Of a stretch of 64,000 nt of DNA, positions 57,550-64,000 are shown piece after piece. The stretch's first letter is position 1. The number at the start of each line of letters is the position of its first letter. Position numbers and translations under genes: made by a program. The DNA comes from Ligula intestinalis. Its lineage: Eukaryota > Platyhelminthes > Cestoda > Diphyllobothriidea > Diphyllobothriidae. The stretch spans positions 16,901,628 to 16,965,627 of the forward strand of contig JAYGXS010000009.1 of the NCBI GenBank assembly GCA_036362985.1, written 5' to 3'. A model generated the notes under the pieces. It saw only the letters and a program-made list of their open reading frames with translations. It did no database searches and was not told the origin of the DNA.

Positions 57550-59040
57550 CAGTACTCGGGACAGTCGCCTGAGATTGGTGTGTTGCTAGTCGACACATTA
57601 TTCGCTCCGATTAGCGTCGAGCAGCTTGAACCTGTCGAAGCATGGGAACTACCACGACTTAAGTGAACTTCGGTGCTGTCGCCAGTACCCGTCTGCATAA
57701 AAGCATCCGGCCGACCATAATTTTTGGACAAACGATCTGCTCCCTTATTTTTCTCATAAAGAGAATTGATCCGACGTCCTACCTTCTTGACGTCACCCTC
57801 AATCCAGCTTTGGGAAGATCCCGCAACTGAAGAGTTACAGTGCTTTAGATGTAGTGGGCGACGCAGGTGGATTGGTGTCTCCTCTTCGGGAGATCTGACT
57901 TCAAGCGAGCCCTCACCTCTCATGGCAGCAAAACGCTCTCGTAATTCATCGGCCGTCTTAGCAATTCTGTGCCCATGAGAAGCTGATTGTAGGCTGAATG
58001 GTCTCTCAGACGGCTCGATGACTGGTTTGGGAGCTGCATCCTCGGATATCCATCGACTGACCCATTTCGTATCGTAAGAGCTGATAAACTCTGCCTGATT
58101 TACACCATCAACATTTTTGATTGTGAAGTGCGAAAGGAGGTACGGAGAGTAGTGGGATTTCTGCAGACGAGTTACTTCGGAGAAGCAGCGCTCCGGTACA
58201 ACTTCCGAGACTGTGGAGTTTTCAACTTTAGAGCGGCTGTCACGACGGCGGTTAATGGTGAGATAACGATTCTGCAATTGGGCGTCAACATCGCTGTTGG
58301 AGCGCCGCAGAAGAGAATGGTCAAGTTCATCATCATCATCATCTGCCAAAGATTTATTTCTGGCTTTCAGGCTAGGTGGTGAAGGAAGATCAATATTCCT
58401 ATTCTCTCCAGGCGACACAATCTTAGCAGGGCTAGTGGATTCCGGAGAGGAGGAAGATAAAGGATGATAAGGTGACTTGGGAGGCGTGTATGCACCCGTA
58501 GGCTTAGGCGCGGAGTGGCAGACGGGGTACTTGGAGGGCAGGGGTGACTGTGATGCAATCATACCCTGAGGATGGGCAGCTGCTGAACCTCGACGAAGAT
58601 CGAAGAAGATACTATTCGGAGGGATCTTCTTCAGACGCCGGTTCAAACTTGGTGAGACGGGAGAGTGGGAAACTACGAGCGTTTCTTCACCGGAGGTGCT
58701 CTTGTTTAGAGAACTTACCGCGTCTGTCTGCTGTTGCTTGCGGTCTTCTTGCGTTGCTACCGGGGACGTTCTCATATCTAAGGTTTCAGAAAAGCTAATC
58801 GAGTGGGCTGGACTGCTTCGGAAAACGCGCGGAGGAATTGGCGGTGGAGAATTGAGCTCTAACTGCTCTACCGGTGGCAGACGCCGGTGGTTTTTTACAA
58901 CAGGGAATTTAAATCCTTCTTTGGAGGAACTACTCGGTGACTGTTTAGGTAATTCTGTTCCGGAAGATGTTTCAGCGGAATGCGAGTGGATGATTCTTGG
59001 TTTTCGTGCATCTTGTCCCCTTCTGCCTAGTCCGGAATTC
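57549..59040 (-). CDS. 3'-terminal coding exon of an unidentified Ser/Pro-rich protein
   Basis: An uninterrupted 496-codon frame, far longer than chance allows here, begins after a good acceptor (tttcgtattgcag) whose split codon implies an upstream exon, and ends at TGA 57549-57551. The peptide is low in hydrophobics and rich in Ser, Pro and Arg. It has an SH3-ligand type motif (SPPPIPPRVFR), many Ser-Pro sites, an acidic run (ADDDDDELDHSLLRRSNSD), and a more ordered stretch around SYDTKWVSRWISED and ELRERFAAMRGEG. It looks like the disordered tail of a signalling or cytoskeletal scaffold. I do not recognise the family. Upstream exons should lie on the minus strand to the right of 59040; I could not pick them out. 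Confidence 0.75.
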
Positions 59041-61720
59041 CTGCAATACGAAAATATTTTTGTTTTTCTAGTATGCAATAATGGCAAGGAATAATAATTT
59101 GTATATTTAAGACCCAAAGGGTCCCATGACACGATGGAGGGTCAAAAATTTAAACCAAAAATATTTTAGACTTCAGATCTATAAGCCTTCAGCTGCTCCC
59201 ACCAATAGATTACTGTTCCACAGAAATCCGTATCTAAAGCACTAAAGTTCGTTTGACAACGAATTCAGGCAATACAGGAGATTAAGCAACAAGGAGTCAG
59301 ATTGACATCAATTTTACTGCTTCATGTGGTCATAAAACATATCCAATCATTAAAGACTTTCATAAATGTTCCAGTGAGATTCCACTAACGAAACAATATT
59401 CGCAGGGCAGAGTTTGTTGCGGCACCACTAATATTTTCTCTGATTCCAATAGCACACTGAACAGTTAAATGTCCAAGAATAAGTTGATGCGATCGCAGGG
59501 ACAATTACTTTAGTCACCTGAAGTTTTGGATTACTGTTCGAACCCACCATCAGAGGCTGTAACAGAAACGGGTTAAAATCCTGCTCATCGCGGGAACATT
59601 TTGAAGTCGATTTATTGCTTTTTTGGTGGAGCCGTGAACTGCGCAGGGACCCTTGTTAAGCATCATGAATTGAGACGCTGCATAACACTCTTGCGGTAAA
59701 ATCTAGCTTACAAGTCCGAAAAGACCAACGTACTATTGAACAATGCATTTCGGTAGTCGCCTTTTGAACACAGAAGGGTTGATTAGACCGGTCACCAAAT
59801 TTTCTATTAGACTCAAACTCACTAAGAAAACGATACAACGAATGCAATGTTACAAGATTTTATTCGTACACCTCCATGCGTGCCACCTAACAACATTAGC
59901 TCTTCGCCTTTCTCGTCTCAAGGGTGCTCACGTTTATGCCGTTCTCTATCCCATCATGTGATGAATCATGATAGACATTTAATATCTAGAAGAAGGGGAG
60001 AGAATACGTCCCCAGTTTATGGGCATCAGAGTTTCAAGAAGAAGGAAATTCTAGACTTCATGTTGGGTTCAAGAGCGCAAGCAGGCATTAAAATATTTAA
60101 AACTTACTTTATTTCTGGAGATTTTGGCTCTGAAAAGAAATAAAAGACGTTGATAAAATATAGCAAGATGGTCAAATCGTTCAGCAGAAATTCACTGCAC
60201 GTGTCTAAGTAGGGCCTCATTTTTGCCTAGTCAGTGGCGTCTAAGAATCAATATTTGAATAATCTGAGGTTAAGAGGTTAAGCTTTAAAATTTACTCAGA
60301 AATGAAATGCCCAAACTGTGAAGAAATTCTTCAGCACATATATTCTCATGTTGGACTTGAAAGATAAAATCAGCCAACCTTGGTAAAACTACTCAGTCAG
60401 TAGGATACAAATACCAATCAATTTTTGAGATTCGCTTGGTAAATTAGGAGCAAACATGAAATAGTTTATGCCGAATATTTTCACGCATCTCTTTCTAAAA
60501 AATTATAAGGCTTACACTATAAAGAAGGCATGTCAGCAAGTAGACGACGCTCAACTGGGGACCCAATGATAGGCCGTATCTCTTGCACTTGCGTCATGCA
60601 GTAACATAAAACTGGTGAAGTGCATGTCTGAGATTAAAGCTAGTACCCGTGTTACTTCAAAAATAAATACGTTAGCACCCATATACCAAAACCTGCTATT
60701 TATACGTTGCTTGCAAGGCAGGAAAAAAATTAACGTCATAGAAGAGCGGACTCAATTACAATTGCCCTTCCCTTTAAGCCACTTCAGCATTCCTAAGCAT
60801 TTTGCGCGCGTTAACAAGGAAGCTGGCCTGAGTAAAAAAAACAGATATGCTCTGAAGAAACCTTGACAGCATCGATATGATAACTGATATACATGTTATA
60901 ATTGTCACACAAAAGGTGCTACTTGGTGCGTGCCGTAGGCAACACTCAGGGGTGTTTACCTCGTTAGCTGCGGTAAACAATACTTGCTATTTACAAAAAC
61001 ATAAGTACTATGATTGTTATCGGGGAGAAGGTATTGCAGTTCCGGCAGTGCTACCTACTATCAGTCAATTTCAATTCAAAAAGGATAAACCTAGAGACGA
61101 ACGCCTTGGTCAGAGCACCTCTCAGGTTCGAATTTTTGGCCATCCCTGTCTACACAACCGTGTGTCCTTATCTGGCTTAACGCTTACTGGGGGTGAGAAG
61201 GCAATTTTGTGCTGTCTCTGACAGTTTTGCGGGTCACACCTTCCTGTAAAACAGAGAAAGCTTCAGTTGTATGAGAAAATGCTCTCTCTCTAAGTTGCGT
61301 TGTTATAGGCTGTACATAAATTACGAAACAGTAAGTGCCCGGGGAGAAATCTTGTGCGAAAAGTAGTGGCTAACAAAGCCATAAAAGCCCTTGGCACCAA
61401 ACGTGAGTCACAGAACAGATCACTGCAAATTACACCTGGCTGAACATAAACAGTTCATAAACCATTTTTATTTTTCAGAAAAGTATTTAATGAGCTCGAT
61501 ATCGAGTTTGCCAGCAACAGGGCTAGAATTCGTCATGATAGATTATGATCAAGAGAAGGGTGTGTGAATTTTTGCTTCGCTGATATTTAAATCACACTCA
61601 GTCTGCCGTGGAATGAGTCCGGATTTCACCTGGTCTCCCAGTCAGCAGGTTATTGCAAGATAGAAGGAGCGCGAGTGGCTAAGTTGTGCACAAACGTACA
61701 CAATTGCGTACTGAGAAAGT
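59041..61720. other. Upstream of the terminal exon: no exon recognised
   Basis: Apart from the decayed Penelope terminus at 59.5 kb I see only short chance frames. A B-box-like CAGGTTCGAATTT at 61120 may be a SINE scrap. Confidence 0.5.
59470..59565 (-). repeat. Degenerate solo Penelope terminus
   Basis: Contains CTGATGG and AAAACTTC 34 bases apart (59520-59553, minus) plus the GCGATCGC-GGGACAA tail, aligning with the 37.6 kb copy. Stem II is eroded. Confidence 0.45.
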
Positions 61721-61721
61721 A

Positions 61722-62502
61722 GAGGATGTTCCAGAAGTAAATGACCCTTTTGATTTGCCAATAAAATGAAAACTATTAACGCTAGGATATTAAAACTTGT
61801 TTTATTCGAAAGAAAAACCTATTTATGCTTTATTAGAACTAGGTTTTGAATATACTGTCTGTTAAATTAGGCCATGGTTTTTTTAACAACTTAGGATTCG
61901 TTTATTTGTCTTTTGCATAACGCTCCTTAGTGTATCAGGCGATAGTTGTCTTAATTCAGAATAAATGTTGTTTTTAAGTTCTTGCAGATTTGTTGGATTT
62001 GTTACATACACCCTTGAATTCAAGTAGCCCCATAAAAAGAAATTGCATGGGGTAAAATTTGAAGATCAAGGGGGTCAAGGAATGTTACCATATCGTGAAA
62101 TCAAATGATTTGGAAAGCACTAATTTAACAATGTAATCGTTTCTCTTGCTGTATGGGTCATGGCTCCATCCTGCTGAAACCAAATATTGCGTAGGCCATG
62201 TCCCTCAATTTCAGGAATTAGAAATTCGATAATCATAGTTCGGTGTTTTTCACCATTAACTGTTACTGTTGCGCCATTATTATTTTCAAAAAAGTTTGGG
62301 CCAATCACATCGGAAGCAGTTATTCCGCACCACACCGTCACACCAAGAGAATGCAGCGGCCTTTATTAAATTTCTCTTGGATTTTCATAGCACTAAATTC
62401 TAGAATTATGTGTTTTGAATAAAACAAGTTTCAATATCCTAGCGTTAATAGTTTTCGTTTCATTAGCAAATCAAAAGGGTCAGTTACTTCTGGGACACCC
62501 TG
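61722..62502 (-). mobile_element. Tc-like element with about 85-base terminal inverted repeats
   Basis: 61722-61808 and 62418-62502 are inverted copies with few mismatches (shared AATATCCTAGCGTTAATAGT). A minus-strand frame 62341-62120 reads MTVWCGITASDVIGPNFFEN and later WFQQDGAMTHTARE, the central DDE part of a Tc1/mariner-superfamily transposase; the N- and C-terminal coding parts are mostly missing. A TA precedes the left end; CA follows the right end, perhaps a mutated TA target duplication. About 780 bases, probably an internally deleted copy. Confidence 0.85.
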
Positions 62503-62504
62503 CA

Positions 62505-63535
62505 TATATAACAAACTTTTTTCAAGAGTTGCGCTGATAGCAATTTGGGTTTTTACCCGAGAATTTACAACCATTTAAATGCACAGGCCAATGTGCGCAT
62601 GAGTAAATTTTTAAATGATACAATTAAGAAGTTTGAAAGCGAGGAACTGTTGATGCATTTCCTCGACGAGGGTCCAGAGTCCACTTTGAGTAGACTCAGA
62701 GCCAGTCTCATTTCTAGCAGTACTCAAAAGTGTTCAGGTTTCGTTGTTCGCTTCGTGCTTTTAGTCTGGACGTTCGTGTGTGCATCTAAGAGGGCGTCAG
62801 CATGACGAAAAGAACAGTCACAACGACCGGTAGGATGGGAAGGTAATTATCCCCAAACCTAATTGAATTTGTTTCTAAACTGTCCTGCTGCCCATGGATG
62901 GGTACAAATGAAAATGCGCAATTTCTGGATATTCACATAGACATTTTTGGAAAGAAAGGACCAGGGGAAAAGCAATGTATTCTTTTGTTAAGTGGGTGGA
63001 TAATCAATATGTCCGTTAAACGAGTCACACTTCGAGTGTCACGTTTATGCAGCTGACTTAAAACTTGGTCGACGCATTGGCAAAAAAGTAGTCGGGCTAC
63101 CAAAAGCACGCTTGCAACTTGGAAAGTGGTAAGCAAGAAAAGTTTTTCTTTTCTCTCAACAACACGTTCATTCCCATCTACCCATGTCATTAATTGCTTA
63201 TCGAATTGAATTTAGCAAGTCCTACGGATAAAAAAGCAAGCCTGGGCGTAAGTTTTTTTAAATTTTGCCCTGTTGACAACTTAAACAGTCCTCTTGCAAT
63301 TGCTTAAAGTTGATGGGTTAAGTTAGTAGCTCCAAATGCAGGGGACGTTAAGAACGCTCAGTTGAATGTTTCCATTAAGTTTATCATCACGTTTTCTGTA
63401 GATAGTCATTATTAATCTTCCCTTATAGACCGAGTGTCTGAAATAATCGACTTAAGATTAAGAGCGGTAACTTCCATGAATAAAATGTGTCAAAATTTAC
63501 GTAGACGATAGTCAAGAAAGCTCTGCCGCCTATAT
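62505..63535. other. No gene seen
   Basis: An 86-codon plus-strand frame (62545-62805) contains KFLNDTIKKFESEELLMHFL, faintly protein-like but without a family I know. Confidence 0.4.
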
Positions 63536-63539
63536 ATCG

Positions 63540-64000
63540 GGTATCCCACAGCCTAGATTAGGTATAACTGGCTGATGACTCTTAAAAAGCCAGAAATGGC
63601 CATTGGAACCGTCATTGTTTTTGTTGGTTCTGGTTTATTAGGCACCATCAGCCATTAGCGATTTCACACCTCGAGATTAGGTTTGACTCGCTGATGACTG
63701 CTAATAAGTCAGAAATGGCCATTTCGGTCTCCCTTTGCTTTGTCGGGTCCACTTTAGCATATCATCACAGTCACTAGGTGACGGTATGGAGGGTTTGCGT
63801 TGCGAGATCCTGGGCGAAGCGCAACTTAATTGTTCCTCTTCTAGATCGATGAAACACACATTCATCATATTTCCGATCTCAACCGTAGACTAGAGGTAGA
63901 ATATTGAACTCAATTAACAAAGGTCCGGGGTTCAAATCTCGGTGGTTTCACAACTCGAGATTGGGTATGACTGGCTGATGACGGCTAGTAAGCCAGAAAT
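63540..64000 (+). mobile_element. SINE cluster at the right edge
   Basis: Cores at 63571-63600 (CTGATGA...GAAA), 63691-63715 and 63975-63999. The last has a B-box-like GGGTTCAAATC upstream and is cut by the window end. 63730-63870 matches the 6.7 kb palindrome arm. Confidence 0.7.

Overview
The window is eukaryotic, repeat-rich and gene-poor: GT-AG introns from under 100 bases to about 5 kb, a 10-base N scaffold gap, long simple repeats, and many decayed transposable elements. The mix (Penelope-like elements with GIY-YIG endonuclease, CR1/Jockey-type LINEs, tRNA-derived SINEs, Tc1/mariner elements, metazoan TOP3A) fits a flatworm with a large genome. A diphyllobothriid tapeworm is my guess, not something the sequence proves. 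I see no bacterial operon, rRNA, CRISPR array or convincing functional tRNA gene.

Main gene: DNA topoisomerase III alpha (TOP3A) runs on the minus strand from 43472 to about 12673. I rebuilt 19 coding exons whose GT-AG junctions and reading phases all agree, including a 29-base microexon. In order they encode a mitochondrial-type leader, TOPRIM domain, type IA core with active-site Tyr346, topoisomerase zinc-finger region, proline/serine-rich linker and two GRF zinc fingers (about 1,098 residues to the last splice site seen). Introns carry most of the mobile DNA.

Second gene: a 1.49 kb terminal coding exon of an unidentified serine/proline-rich protein lies on the minus strand at 57549-59040.

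Layout: 1-12.6 kb is repeats (Penelope fragments at 2.3-3.2 and 10.2-10.8 kb; foldbacks at 4.5-5.1, 6.5-6.8, 7.2-7.4, 7.8-8.1 and 11.2-11.4 kb). 12.6-43.5 kb is TOP3A with a mariner copy (13.6-14.5 kb), a trinucleotide-repeat block (22.1-23.5 kb), LTR-like fragments, a LINE 3' end (27 kb), a palindrome (32.8-33.1 kb) and a nearly complete Penelope element (39.3-42.3 kb). 44.6-55.1 kb is nested LINEs and Penelope pieces. 55-64 kb holds the terminal exon, a Tc-like element with long terminal inverted repeats (61.7-62.5 kb) and SINEs at the right edge.

Most interesting signal: hammerhead-ribozyme-like cores occur at about nine Penelope-type termini, usually as inverted pairs. The spacing between core motifs is constant within subfamilies, and stem II base pairs change on both sides. 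A separate tRNA-derived SINE family carries a second hammerhead-like CTGATGA-hairpin-GAAA core.
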